Shown: piece by piece, positions 1 to 11,206 of the stretch
Layout: each line of letters opens with the position of its first letter
How positions within the stretch are numbered: position 1 is the first letter of the stretch
Assembly: GCA_963457665.1 (NCBI GenBank)
Contig: OY735237.1
Span: 3,270,322-3,334,321, forward strand
From: Thysanoteuthis rhombus
Taxonomy: Eukaryota; Mollusca; Cephalopoda; Oegopsida; Thysanoteuthidae
Direction: 5' to 3'
Length of the DNA: 64,000 nucleotides
Position numbers and translations under genes: made by a program
Notes under the pieces: model-generated
Told to the model about the DNA's origin: nothing
Databases searched by the model: none
The model's input: only the letters and a program-made list of their open reading frames with translations

Positions 1-2579
1 TCATGGTTCACAAATTTCTTTATTCATTTTATCAGAATCGTTCTTCAAACTTTTGAGAAATAGAAAAAAATAAATTCTTGCTTCTTTTCAAACAATTATG
101 GTGATTGCTAAAAATCAGTTCTATTAAGACAGCCAAGAGTTTGAAGTTTGCCAATAAAATTTTATTTTACTCTCTTTAACAGGCCTTGTATCTTACTGCA
201 TTCATCCTACAGGTTTTCAAGCACTTTTGTCCAGTGGGACTGGAGTATTGAGGTTCTCAAGAAAGGGTGCTCTCTATAAATTTGTATTATCATTATTCTT
301 TAAATATTTATTTTCATTTGGAAATGAGGATTGGAGTTTGTTTTTTCCTTCATCTCACCATCTTTCACCATTCACTGTTATGTGAAACAGGAGTCAAATT
401 TCTCTGCAAGTTTCCGTATTCAGTTAAGTAAAAATATCAGCATTTTTTTTATCCAGTGAGCTTCTAAGAGCTGACAGTGGTCAGTTTTGATTTAACAGGA
501 TACGAACAAACACTGCTATAAAGTAATTAATGGCCGTATTTGAACCTACATTCAACCCTCTTGATTAATACAGAAATGAAGAGAAAACTGTAGGGTGAGG
601 CTAGTCTGGCAAGACGATAGAAATAAATGTAAAATTTTTTAAAATCATAACAGCTTATCAGAAGGTTGGATTTTGACAGAACTCAGATATATTTGTAGCA
701 TAAGTAATCTTTTTAGTGACTGATGAAAGGGAAAAGGGTGGATTTTGTTTGACTACTAAAATGTTTTTGTCTTATTGATTTCCTTTTTACAGTTGGTGTA
801 ACCTGATTCAATAGGGGTTTTTCTATTTTTGTATTTAGCTATTATTTTGAGTGCCAAATCTAATGTTTTGATAATTGGAGTCCTTGCTCAAATCATGTTA
901 TTAGCTATTTCACATAATATCGGGTTTACAGTTTTTCAGAGAGATTAAAACATACTACCATCCATCGGAAAATATTTTTACTGCAAGAATGAATTATAAA
1001 ATTATTGATAAGTTAAATTTGTAATTGTCTAAATTATGGTAGTGTTGCAGTTATTCAACTACTGATATCTTTTGAGAAATAATAGATTTTTATCCTCCCT
1101 AAAAATCAAAAACAAATTTATATAAGAAAAAATGAATTTTTAATTGTTAATTACCTATAATTAGAGCATTGTGACTGATGCTCATGAACTAAATCCTTTA
1201 TATTTAGTTTTATTAAACTTGGAAAAAATTAAGATCTTTCTCTTCCACATCCATGCAATTTCTCTTCTTAGTAACAATCTTTTGAGCTTATAAGTTTTAT
1301 TAAAAACAAACTACTGTCCCCTTGGAATTGCAAATTGCTCCCTGGTTTTGACCTCCCTTTTGATGGGTGACTTGAGTATCCTAACGAATGTAACTTGGCA
1401 TGGTTGGTTGTTTCAAAATGATAGTTGTTTCAGAATGTTACTGAATGATAGCCGAGGAGACTCAAACTGGATTATCTGAAAGGAAATTGTTTTGGTCACA
1501 AATTAACTTCTGAGTTGCCAGATGTCTTTTGCTGCACAAGACCAAATTTAGAGTTATGATCGATGTTATTGTAGTCAATTCAAACAACTTTTTGGTAGGC
1601 TATAGAATGCTTACCCTGATTGTTAATTGTAAAATTCTACACACTTATTTATTTGATGTTGAAAATGGCATACATAAGTTATGTGGCATTTTCAAACCAC
1701 GTGAGCAAGTATGTGCTGTGAAACCTTACAATATACAATCGGGGTAACCATTTTATAACCAACCTGAAAGCTGTTTGGATTAACAACTGTAAAATTGAAC
1801 ATTACCCCAAATTTGTATGGTTCTTTGTCTTGAAAGATGCATTTATTTAATCAATTTTTTTTTTTTTGTAAATAAAACAAATTTGACACAAATGAATGTT
1901 TTTCAAATTTTGTGATATTTCTTCACAATACCTTTTTGATTTGGTAAACATATCATAATTTCCCTTGATCACAATATCTCTGTAAATTTTCATCTAATAG
2001 AATTTAAGTATTCATTAATTCTGGCAAAATTTTTTTTGTGAAAAATAGTTTTTTTAGTTGTTATCTGTGTTCTGATTAAATAAACTTTTGATCAAATGAA
2101 AACTCTGTATTTATTAATTTTTTGTAAATGATCAAATGGAATTTTCATTAAATCATAACTACCTTTTTATTTACTGAAAAGTGGTTATAGCTTGAAAAAA
2201 AAGTTGGACTGAAATAAAATAACACAAGGAATTCGTTTAAGACTGCTAACCTACCACATAACGTCATTAGTGTGACCTCAGATTTTGAACTTTTCATTTG
2301 GATCAAATCTGGGATGCCCACTCTACATATGATCCCTTTTTTGCCTCAAGAAATTTACATCATTTTATTTATAACTAATACAGAGAAAAAAATAGAATAT
2401 CCGTGAAAACAATGTTGAATCGGAAATCTATTATACCAGGTTTTATTAAATCGAGGGTTCTTCTTGTAATATCTCTGAGGTATTCCTATAGTTTGTATTT
2501 GAGAGAAGCTTGTCTGGGTTGAAGGGAAAACAAATTAATTTCTGCATGTGTGATTCAATGGTTTCTCTTTTCATGTCAG
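1..2579. other. No recognised gene; probable intron or upstream flank
   Basis: This stretch is strongly AT-rich, with stop codons in all frames and no recognisable protein motif. Because an exon with a good acceptor begins at 2,580, the sequence immediately to its left is probably an intron of the same gene. I found no earlier exon that I could defend. Short exons could be hidden here; transcript data would be needed to place them. Confidence 0.5.
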
Positions 2580-3472
2580 AAATCTCAGAAAGTGGACGTA
2601 AAAAACAAGCGGAGAAGGATGACAATGAAGATGTGGAGGAAGAGGAAGAAACGGACTTTGATTGGGAACTTTCAAATAGTTTATATGACGTGGGTGAGTA
2701 AATGTGAAAACTTCTCGTCTCACTTTTGTAACCACCCTCTCTTCACTCTCTAAACCTTTCTTTCCCTCCCTTTTCTAAGAATTTCATTATGTATATAAAT
2801 TTGTATCATTTGTACGTATGTATTCTTATAACCTAAGAACTATGTATCCCAGGCATAAATGCAATTGATTATACATATATGAATATATCTGTACATACCA
2901 ATGGACTCTTCCACTTAGAGGTAACAGTTTTGCTAATAGAAATATCTCCTACCCACCATTTGGAACAATGGACTCTTGCGCTGATATGATTTCAGTATTT
3001 TTCTCGATCATCTGATATAAATTCAAATATATCTGAATTTTTTTTTTCTTGGAGATCAACTAGTATACACAGTGCAGGAAGAATCCAATACATTTTAAAA
3101 AAAACTCAATTTTGATGTCCTTGTACATCTTCAAAATTGACCAAAGATCAAAAAATACAAAAATCAGAAATCTTTGCTGCGTAAGGATGTTGAAATGAAA
3201 AGTAATGGAACTCTTTCGTGAATAGAATAGGATAGAATTTTTTTTCTTTAAATTATGGTAAGTAACTTTGATTAGCAGTTATTCCCCTTTGAACGAAATT
3301 CAATTTTTTTCTATGAATTTGAGAGTTAATTATAAACTTTTGTTTTCCAGACACTTACAATTCCCAAGAGCGTCATTTGTTTCTTCCTTCCGACATCCAC
3401 TGCAAGAATGTCCATTACAACTCCTCTTCATTCCAGTGCTCTCCTGGTCAGTTTGATGATGCTGACGACTAA
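2580..3472 (+). CDS. Last two coding exons of an unrecognised gene with an acidic C-terminal region (5' part outside window)
   Basis: Two exons can be read. The first (2,580-2,693) follows a pyrimidine-rich tract ending in TCATGTCAG and ends before GTGAGT. The second (3,351-3,472) follows TTTTGTTTTCCAG and ends in TAA at 3,470. The first exon stops after one base of a codon, and joining it to the second keeps one open frame of about 78 codons across the splice, which is the main support. The peptide starts with a Lys-rich segment (SGRKKQAEK), passes through an acidic run (EDVEEEEETDFDWE) and continues through LSNSLYDV. The last exon adds about 40 residues with two Cys, many Ser/Asn, and an acidic end (FDDADD). 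No domain is recognised; an intracellular tail or a disordered C-terminus would fit. The start is off the left edge. A candidate AATAAA lies at 4,042. The exon structure is inference from splice signals and phase. Confidence 0.6.
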
Positions 3473-3858
3473 CCAGTATATTCCAGGTGAACAAGGAAGA
3501 AAATTTTCAGGCAGTATTGATTTGGAAAAAGAACTTTCATTAAATTTGACTAGTTGTTTTTATCATAACTTTTGAATTGGGTCATTGTTCTTTTTTTAGC
3601 AATCAGAAATGAAGAGAAATTTATTCATTGTCATAAAAACAATGGCCCGAATTGAAAGTCGTATAAAAAGCAACTGATGATGGTAAAAAATGTCAAATTT
3701 GATAAAAATAATTTGTTGCAATACTTTATCCAATAATAACAATAATAATGATAATAATAATAATAAAAAATATAATTTTGTTTCACACTCCTAAACTGTT
3801 TTTTCATTTGTCATTCTAAAGGACTTGGCATGATCAGAACGATGAGATCCCGAATAGG

Positions 3859-3970
3859 AATGTGTCTTTTGCAGCCTTTAGTTCAAGATCAAAGTGTAGC
3901 ATCTGTTCATCTCGCTTAAACAAAACATTAATTCCTTTTCAATTTTAAATGTTATTATGATTGTTGTCGG
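3859..3970 (+). repeat. U2-snRNA-headed SINE, copy A
   Basis: The segment GATCAAAGTGTAGCATCTGT, with GCCTTTAGTTCAA just before it, closely matches the 5' region of metazoan U2 snRNA (GGCCTTTTGGCTAAGATCAAAGTGTAGTATCTGTTC), including the branch-site recognition stretch. Homology to U2 stops after about 45 nt. The following AACAAAACAT and TTCAATTTTAAATGTTATT stretches are shared with the copy at 9,349, so the unit moved as a fused element rather than as a simple U2 retrocopy. It is too short and mutated to be a working U2. Confidence 0.7.
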
Positions 3971-4041
3971 CACAACATAGAGAAGTCCTGATTGTATGAA
4001 GTTTAATTTGTCTGCTCACTCGATGTTAAAAATAGTCTATA

Positions 4042-4047
4042 AATAAA
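4042..4047 (+). terminator. Candidate poly(A) signal AATAAA
   Basis: An AATAAA about 570 bp after the TAA at 3,472. It could end the transcript of the acidic-tail gene, but AATAAA arises by chance in such AT-rich sequence. Confidence 0.25.
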
Positions 4048-4209
4048 GAGAAATAAGAGAATCAATGAAGGAAAAGCTATTGAAAAATGACTTTTCAAAT
4101 TTAGAATGGGAATTCTATCTCATAGTTTTCATAGTTTTCATAACAACTGGCCAACTCCTAGTTTGATATTTTTGGTTTCTACTCAATATTAGAAAAAAAA
4201 AAACCCAGC

Positions 4210-4712
4210 ATAGGTTTCTTGAGTTTTCAAGATGGTCTGGCTCTTTCTCTCTCTCTCTCTAGATCTATAGATATGAATAGATAGATATGTATAGATACAT
4301 AGATATATGTATATACAGATAGATATAGATATATATAGAAATAGATATATAGATATAGATAGATAGATATAGATATTTGTATTGATATATTGAGCTAGAG
4401 GGCTGGAAATTTTAACATTCACTCCTTATTATGTCTTGAATTTTTTTTTCTTTTAAATCCCTTCCAAATTAGTTTGGGAGGGGCCAATATACCATGTAAG
4501 TTTATGCTAAATTGGCCCTTAGTGCCGATCTGTGTTCACGCTTGTTTTTGAAAAATTTGGATTAATTAGTGATTGAAGAAAAGGCAAGAGAAGTATCTTA
4601 TTGATTGGTCACCCTTTTTTCCAGTTTTTCAATTTATCACGTCTAACACTATGCTGCCAAAAGACATTGTTCATGTGACAATTTCTATTGAGTGGCTAAC
4701 CAGACCCATGTA
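4210..4712 (+). repeat. R1 interspersed repeat, full-length copy with microsatellite insertion
   Basis: This copy begins at TAGGTTTCTT, has the TGGTCTGGCT block, the GAGCTAGAGGGCTGGAAATT block, the ATGTAAGTTTATGCTAAATT block, and ends at TCTATTGAGTGGCTAACCAG. The same blocks in the same order occur at 21,992, 46,952 and 47,471, and partly at 32,378 and 56,031. Without the inner GATA/CT array it is about 370 bp, like the other full copies. It has no terminal inverted repeats and no obvious Pol III boxes, so the class is unknown. A small open frame at 4,573-4,812 lies inside it and is not treated as a gene. Confidence 0.75.
4246..4392. repeat. (CT)n plus (GATA)n-type compound microsatellite
   Basis: A run of CTCTCTCT is followed by irregular GATA/TAGA tetranucleotide repeats. 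It interrupts an R1 element. Confidence 0.9.
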
Positions 4713-5019
4713 TTATTTATTTAATTTTTCGATGGGCACTTGGTACATGACAGAATCTCAAAAAAGACTTTTTGAGGATTTTTTGCTAGAAGAAAGACGA
4801 AATAAATTTTGAGCAATAATTACATGGACACAAGCATCTGCTTTAGGGGTCAGCAATCTGTCACCCATATATCCTGCTTTTTACACCATGAATTGATCAA
4901 TGGTCGCAGTAAAATTGTTACCTTGATGAAAATACTACCAGGAGGGTTTGAATCATGAATTTATGATTTAAAAAAAAAACAAAAAAATATTGACATAAAC
5001 TTAGGAACTACTTTGTCAA

Positions 5020-5090
5020 ACCTCCATTGTAAATTGAACCCTCCCCCTTGGAAACCTATTTAAAGCGTGATTTTTTTTTTTTTCAAAAAA
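5020..5090 (-). repeat. Fragment of the tRNA-SINE body
   Basis: The order ATTGTAAATTGAACCCTCC, then a long T run, then CAAAAAACAAAAAG resembles the body of the SINE copies at 20,575, 40,990 and 46,430. Only a short degenerate part is present, so the call is tentative. Confidence 0.35.
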
Positions 5091-5294
5091 CAAAAAGATA
5101 TTTCTCCTGTACATTGAGAAGTACACGCGCGTGTGCCCAGCCCTACTGCTCATAGCAAAATCTTGAAACTTTGCATAAAGTCCTGATAGATATAGATGTC
5201 AGAACACATGGATTACCTAAACCTAGCAACAGTAATTAAACCGGTCAGTTGTGGGTAGCAGTGATGAACAAGGCTACGGAAAATTGCTTTAATT

Positions 5295-5533
5295 TTTGTT
5301 GTTTATTTCATTGTAGAAGTTTATGTACCTATTTAAATTTCCATATACTATCAATCAATGAGAATTGTAAAATTCATTGTTAGGGACAAAATAATATCTA
5401 AGTATGGTTCACATTTTGCATTTATTGATAGAATAGCAGAAATGCATCATTAAACCATTTCAAGCTATAAAACTGATGCATTTTAGGCCACGGTAATGAA
5501 TGAGATTTTTTTCTTCAACTTTTTTGATCAAGG
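5295..5533 (+). repeat. R3 interspersed repeat, copy 1
   Basis: Shares ordered blocks with 14,890-15,122: CCATATACTATCA, GGGACAAAATA, TAGAATAGCAGAAATG, the GCTATAAAA stretch, AGGCCAC and a final GATCAAGGACTCCATTG-like end. No coding potential is seen. The element class is unknown. Confidence 0.6.
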
Positions 5534-6361
5534 ACTCCATTGTTCCAAGATGGTGGCATTCAATTTTACAAATCTCAGATTATTGCCTGTTCATTTGCTT
5601 GTATCCGATTGATTGAATCTGAATTCGCAGAAAAACTATGGAAGGCTATTTGCAGGCCGCTTTTTCATAGTTGACATTTTTTTTTCTAAAATTAATGCAA
5701 TGGGCATATGTTATGATTTATGAATAAAAGCATCTATTGTAAAATTTGTGATTTTTACTATTCAATTACGATGAGATTTAGTTTACAATACAAGATGAGA
5801 GTAAAATTATGCATATATTTGTGCCTGTGTCTTTGCTTGCTTTTTCCTTTGAGTTTTTTTTTCTTTTCAAAAGTGTTTGCTTTTTTTTATATATTGTGAG
5901 TAAGATTTATGAAGAAAAATGATTTTCACGTATGATATTCTATCAACAAACAATTGTGTGAGTCTGTACATATATAATCATACATTAATGAATTTTTTTT
6001 TCTTCTTAAATCTTTTGCGCGATGTATACTGTAAATACTAAATCTTATTGTAAATAGTACATTCAATGATTTTACAATTTTTCTCTTCATGAATCATAAA
6101 CCCTCATTGCACAAATTTTCAAACAAAAAGTCAACTAGTGTTTTTCTAAATTTTAACCATGAAAGAGAGGCCCCAAAATTGTTTTCCATAGGTCAACTCT
6201 GAATTCTCATGAAAGCAATTGGTAATGAACAAATGAACAGACGGTATGAATTTCAAATTTAAAAAATCATTACTTATGTATTGATAAAGCTGTTCAAGAG
6301 TATACATAGTACATTAAAAATGACAAAAACGGGAAACTTTTTCTATTTCTTAATAGTATAA
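5534..6361. other. AT-rich spacer without recognised features
   Basis: No open frame above background, no tRNA-like or snRNA-like sequence and no repeat shared elsewhere in the window was noticed. Confidence 0.5.
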
Positions 6362-7514
6362 TATTGCAAAAATAATTGTATACTAAGTATATCTCGGCTC
6401 TCAGCTATTAATCAAAATAAGAAGCTTCAGAATCTACACATTTTTGCCAACTAGAAACAAGTCCATTTATTCTGGAAGCATAAAATTCTGGGATCCTGGA
6501 ACCAATGTATTCTTCAAAGGCATTTTGAACTGCTGCTAGATTGTTAAAGACTTTTCCTTGCGGGAGAAAGTCAAAATGCTTGAAAAAGTCGTATTTGGTC
6601 AGGGAGAGGTCAGGTGAGCAAGCTTGGTGAGTTAAAGTTTCTTAGCTTAGTTTCTACAAAAAATACAGTGTTGTCGTGGAAAAGAATTATTCCCTTTCGA
6701 TTGACCGATACTGGACGTAAATGTTGCCAGTTCTTGGTGCATTACATCAATTTCCTGGCAATACGTCTTTGCTGTGATGGTTTCAGCGGGATTCAAGAAG
6801 TTGTGGACGATTCCCCGAACTGGCTGTATTCTTCTTTCAATAGAGGTTTGGTTTAGGGAAGTGTTTTAGTGCTTGAACTTTGTCCAGACACTCTGCAAAA
6901 TGCTGTCAAGTGTACAGAATCCAGTTTTTGTCACATGACACAATGTGATCAAGAAATGGAACGTTTTGTTGCACAAAAGAAAAGCAGAGCAGAATATGGA
7001 ATGGCAAAATTCTTTTGATATTTGTTCAGCTCGTGCAGTACCCAATTGTCGAGTTTTCTTGCTTTTATGATTCGGTGCAAGTGTCAAACGACTGTTGAAT
7101 GGTCAATGTTTAAATCCTCTGCAAAGTATCCTCTAAACTTATTTTGCATGGGTCTGCCTCTATGATGGCCCTCAATTGGATGTTGTCAATCACAGAAGCA
7201 CATCCACTATCCTCCTCATCTTCAAGGATTTCCTCTTTCAAAATTTTGAGAACCATTGATGAGCTGTATGCTTGTTGACGGCTCCACAGCCAAATACTTG
7301 GTTGATATTGCAAGCAGTTTCTGCTGCTTCACGTCCTATTTTGAAGTGCTATAACTAGATTGTTTGAATTTGATTTTTTTCATTCAGCTTTAGTAAATGA
7401 AGCAAAATTCACCCTTTAAAATGGTATATTCCATGAACATGGCTAAATAATTGTTTACTCTGAAATAAGCATCAAAATTTAAGATAGTAACAATTGCAAT
7501 TATTTTTGCACCAA
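6362..7514 (-). mobile_element. Decayed mariner element (DD34D, cecropia-type)
   Basis: Read on the minus strand, the 5' terminal repeat TTGGTGCAAAAATAATTGCA lies at 7,495-7,514 and a weak partner at 6,362-6,382 (TTGCAAAAATAATTGTAT inverted). Between them, frame-shifted fragments of a mariner transposase can be followed: a helix-turn-helix part (NINQVFGCGAVN-like), LEDEEDSGCASVIDN, an EADPCKISLEDT block, LHRIIKARKLDNWV, and a C-terminal YDFFKHFD...LPQGKVFNN...FYASRINGLV...WQKCVD segment. SPDLSLTKYDFFKH corresponds to the SPDLSPTDYHFFKH motif around the third catalytic Asp of this subfamily. Multiple stops and frameshifts make it inactive. Its length (about 1.15 kb) is close to the normal 1.3 kb. 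A second copy lies at 31,148-32,349. Confidence 0.9.
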
Positions 7515-7670
7515 TTTAATAGATATACAAAAATCATACTTTGCATCAGGGTCTGGTGTAAATGTATGTATGATTTATTGAATTCAATTTAAAAAAAAAG
7601 GTTATATTTACTATGCGTGCAAAGTAATATTTCATCTTTGATAATTTTGCTATTGCAAAAGAGATAAATG

Positions 7671-7957
7671 TTCAGAGGAAGCTGCTTATTGTGATCACTT
7701 GGGGATAGGGTCTTTTTGATAACAAAAAGCAAAGGATATGAAAATTGGTTCAATTTACATTCAGTGATATAAATTTACATTCATTGCTTTGTTATCAAAT
7801 TCATTGTTATAAATGATGTTACATTAAACTTAAATTAAAATTTAATATTCAATAGTTCATAATTCATTTCAAATGAAATATTTGGGACAGACTGATTTTG
7901 ATAACAATGACTGCTTGATAACATTATCTGTGATTATAATAAAAGGCTTCCTCAGAA
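7671..7957. mobile_element. Possible small inverted-repeat element (MITE-like)
   Basis: TTCAGAGGAAGC...TTATTGTGATCAC at the left is matched by the inverse of TGTGATTATAATAAAAGGCTTCCTCAGA at the right, giving imperfect arms of about 28 bp around about 230 bp of AT-rich sequence. No target duplication was found. Confidence 0.4.
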
Positions 7958-8598
7958 TCTACCTTTCCAACCAGTGAGCCTGATATTTTGAGCTGAGCGC
8001 TATTTTATTGTAGACTGTAAGTCCATTTGATGACAGTGGTGATACAACTCCTACTACTTTACTTGAAATAACTGTAAAATTAGAATTGATTGAAGTTGAC
8101 AAAAAATTTCAGTATTCAATGAACAAAACTTTAAAAAAATATTAATTTGAGCTTTTATCCTCAGCTACAGGATATCTGGAAGTGTAGAGGCTAAGGGTTT
8201 TCAAGGATTTTTAGATCTATGTGTTATGTCATTTTGCATAAAATTTTGATCATTTTTTTTTGTGTGATTAAGTAAAAAGAAAGTAATCTGAGCTGAGAAA
8301 GTTTGTTTCTCATGAGAGAAATTTCCAGAAAATTGCAAGTATCTTCAAGTCTACAAATGTTGGAATTTCACCTCATTTTAATAGACTGGTTCAAAGGAGA
8401 GGATGTTAAAGCGTTCCCTTTCATCAACCCATAGCCAACAACATGTTCCAAGTTGTTGTTTTTCTTCAGCTTGTGGAGGACCTGTTGCCAGCTATTCACT
8501 GGTTGCAACAAAATAGCCTTTTAGAGTATAACTCTTATGCTCTTTTCAAAAGTATATCTACAAGAATTTATGTGGCAAGGCCGGTTTAGTAATAATGC

Positions 8599-8770
8599 CT
8601 TTGAAAATTCTTGTAATCATATGAGTGAACGATATCTTTTACTTAATAAAGTAAAGCATTTTGAAATTAATGCAATCATATCAGTGAACAATATCTTTCA
8701 TTTTGTCAATGAGATAAAATATTTGAAAATCAAATGCTTTCATATGAATGAACTACATCTTCCTTACCTT
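8599..8770. repeat. Imperfect tandem repeat, three units of about 61 bp
   Basis: Units start at TTGAAAATT (8,601), TTGAAATTAATG (8,661) and TTGAAAATCAAATG (8,723), each followed by a CATATNAGTGAAC-type block and ATATCTT. The open frame across it is a product of the repeat. Confidence 0.65.
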
Positions 8771-9348
8771 TATTAATAGAATAAATCCCTAGTCATCCCT
8801 GGTTTCCTTGACTTTCATAGTTTCTGATGATTCACAATCAAACATCTTCCTCTTTAGAATACTCTAGAGGAGAGGATGCTTAATTGACAAAATTTAGGGA
8901 ATGCGGAGTTCGTTTGAATGGCCACTCTAGGGAAAAGTATGTAAAAGTGGACCAAATATCCTAAGGAGTTTATGTTGAAAATAATTTGTGCAAAGAAAAA
9001 TTAATATTTTTCATTACATGATTATTTCAAAATAACGTCTTGAGATAATAATTATTTTTTTTTACTAAGGAACTCGTCCCACTTGTCACCGGTAAATTAT
9101 TTCCCTTGCATATAAATCGCATTGTTAGAAAATATTAACGAAATTAATTTAAATCTAAAAAAAAAAAAGGATTTCATTATTTTCCAGTTGAGAGTAAGTA
9201 TTTGCTCACTTTGTTCCACTTCTTCTGGAAAAAAAATTGGAAAGGAAAATTCAGTTGATTCGAAAGAAACTTTGGTAAGGACTCGATTTTTTTTTCTGTT
9301 CTCTCAGTCAGTGTCACAACTAAAAACTTCAGGGTGATATTATCCTAG

Positions 9349-9470
9349 TATCGCGGTCCTGATAACAATACACCTTTTGGTTCAAAGTGTAGTATCTGTT
9401 CTCACCTCAACAAAACATAGCATCAACTTCCCGTTTTCAATTTTAAATGTTATTATGATTGCATTTTGAT
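9349..9470 (+). repeat. U2-snRNA-headed SINE, copy B
   Basis: ATCGC at the start, CCTTTTGGTTCAAAGTGTAG and TATCTGTTCT follow the first 45 nt of U2 snRNA in order, with a disrupted middle. Then come CAACAAAACATAGCATCAAC and TTTTCAATTTTAAATGTT, the body also seen after copy A at 3,859. A T-rich run follows. The shared non-U2 3' part argues for a mobile family with a U2-derived head. Confidence 0.7.
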
Positions 9471-9764
9471 TGTTTTTTTTCCAAAATTCTCCAAAACAAA
9501 CAATAATTGACATACTCGACGATAACACACATAAGTACAAAAACGTTTCTATCTGAAAACGGGGATGCTATGTTGAATGGTTTTCAGTGATGACAATTAA
9601 TAATATTCATAACAAATTTTTCTTTTTTGTCAATTGAAAAAAAAAAATTCAAATCGAATTAAAATTCATGAAGAAAACAATTAAGATACAACCAAACCAA
9701 GAGAGAGGGAGATGTATTTGACATCGCAAACAGCAGTTTAGAAATGGGAAGTCTATACTACGTT

Positions 9765-9821
9765 TCGTTGATGAACTAGTGCTACACTTTGATCTTTAAG
9801 TAAAGGCCACAGAAAGTGCAT
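9765..9821 (-). ncRNA. U2 snRNA-like pseudogene fragment, copy C
   Basis: On the minus strand the segment reads ATGCACTTTCTGTGGCCTTT, then AAAGATCAAAGTGTAGCACT, then AGTTCATC, matching U2 snRNA nucleotides 1-45 with a few changes. The shared 3' body of copies A and B is not clear here. Rather GC-rich sequence (9,830-10,120) lies immediately upstream of its 5' end. It lacks the rest of U2 and is probably a pseudogene. Confidence 0.6.
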
Positions 9822-9829
9822 GTCGATGG

Positions 9830-10130
9830 ACTTACCACACCTCTGATCATGTGCTTTCGCTATTTTATACAAGCAACTAGACCTCTGAAGCAAGCTGGGG
9901 GTCGGGGTCGCTGCCAGCGCATTGCACCGGAACCTAGAGGACCAGAGGTCGCAAGTTATACTTTTAAGTCTATACAATACGTGTACGTTGATTCTGTCTG
10001 GCGAGCGAGCAATAGTATGCTAAAAGGGTTAGCAGATAGAAAAGAAGAGAGCCAAAGGACGAGGGTATCTGCACTGTATATATATAGGTGGGGACGAAAA
10101 GAGCTTTGCACCGCTTTCTAAAATCCATTT
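9830..10130. other. Locally GC-richer block upstream of U2-like copy C; no recognised gene
   Basis: This block stands out from its AT-rich surroundings. A 101-codon open frame on the plus strand covers it, but the encoded sequence resembles nothing I know and no splice or poly(A) context supports it. Because it sits directly upstream of a U2-like 5' end on the minus strand, it may be snRNA-gene flank carried along with the copy. That is inference. Confidence 0.35.
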
Positions 10131-10774
10131 GGAAAGACCGCAAACGACACTATTTGCAATTGGTTTTCACTATAATGTCCTATCAATTGAGACAAGGCAG
10201 ACGATTGCTGGAGAAGAATGTTTTAAAACAACGTACATGTAAATTTTGAAATTTTTGTGGAGATATTTTTAGAGTTTTTACAAATATTTTTGTAAAATAT
10301 ATGTTATTAAAGTTTGGATGATGTTTTGTTTTAGGTAGGTTGATGAATTCAAGATATGAAGGGAAGCAACTCCTACTTGACTTATTACAAAAATAAAAAT
10401 GTTACTAAAATTGGTTTCTTGATAATTGTTCACAGCAGCTTGAACCTTTTATTTCATTTTAGTATTCAAAATTCTTCACACTCGAACCAGCCCATATCTA
10501 GTCTTAACACTTATTACATTAAGAAGTTTTCAAAATTTTTTTTGTGTTATTTCAGTCACTTATTTCCCAATATCCGTTTATGTAATTCATGTAATTTTCT
10601 CAATAGTTTAAAAAAAAACAAACTTTTATGCAGCTATACGTGAATATGTGTGAGTGTGTCCATTAACACTTATGAGTTGAGACTGATAAAATATGCGTTT
10701 ATATTTGGTTTTGGTTATTACCAAGTGACTCTACATATTTAGCCATTGATTTCTGTGTCTGCCTCTGTCAATGC

Positions 10775-10777
<3 letters not shown>

Positions 10778-10808
<31 letters not shown>
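10778..10808. repeat. (AT)n microsatellite
   Basis: About 15 uninterrupted AT dinucleotides. Confidence 0.95.
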
Positions 10809-10810
<2 letters not shown>

Positions 10811-10948
10811 TTATAAATCACTTTATATCATATAGAAGCTTATTTTAAATGATCTGTCATACAGTAAATGTATCACTCACCCTAGACAATGTAAATAGAA
10901 TAACACAATTTATAATCATGCTGTTTGATCACATACATCCATTTCTTG

Positions 10949-10986
10949 ATATATATGTATATATATATATATATGTGTGTGTGTGA
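10949..10986. repeat. (AT)n(GT)n compound microsatellite
   Basis: ATATATATGT followed by alternating AT and then GTGTGTGTGT. Confidence 0.9.
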
Positions 10987-11193
10987 GGATATGCTCATAG
11001 TAATCTCTACCTTACAGTGATATAGCTTTATATTCTAAATGGAATAATATTCAATGAATCAATATGCTGTTTATATAAATCCAACTTGGACAAATGAATG
11101 GGTGGTACTTAGAGTAGTGTTTGTTTGCACGCTCATGACAGTTTATTTTGTGCGTTCTTGAAATCCAGTGTTTTTTTCATTTTACATATTTAA

Positions 11194-11206
11194 CCCCCCC
11201 CCCCCC
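11194..11206. repeat. Poly(C) run, 13 nt
   Basis: Thirteen consecutive C in an otherwise AT-rich spacer. Confidence 0.95.

Noticed and set aside
4189..4422. 77-codon frame on the minus strand rich in Ile, Tyr and Ser
   Set aside because: It is the translation of a GATA microsatellite.
4573..4812. 79-codon open frame, plus strand
   Set aside because: Lies within an R1 repeat; the other R1 copies do not keep it open.
8599..8770. Array considered as CRISPR-like
   Set aside because: Whole units are repeated without unique spacers, and the DNA is eukaryotic.
9070..9275. Possible first exon for the 13.8 kb pseudogene (TCACCGG...TTATTTCCC and a GTAAGG donor)
   Set aside because: Only about 15 loosely matching bases to the 46-bp block and no leader similarity; too weak to annotate.
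9816..10121. 101-codon open frame, plus strand
   Set aside because: Starts at the edge of the U2-like fragment, has no known motif, and is better explained as snRNA-gene flank or chance.
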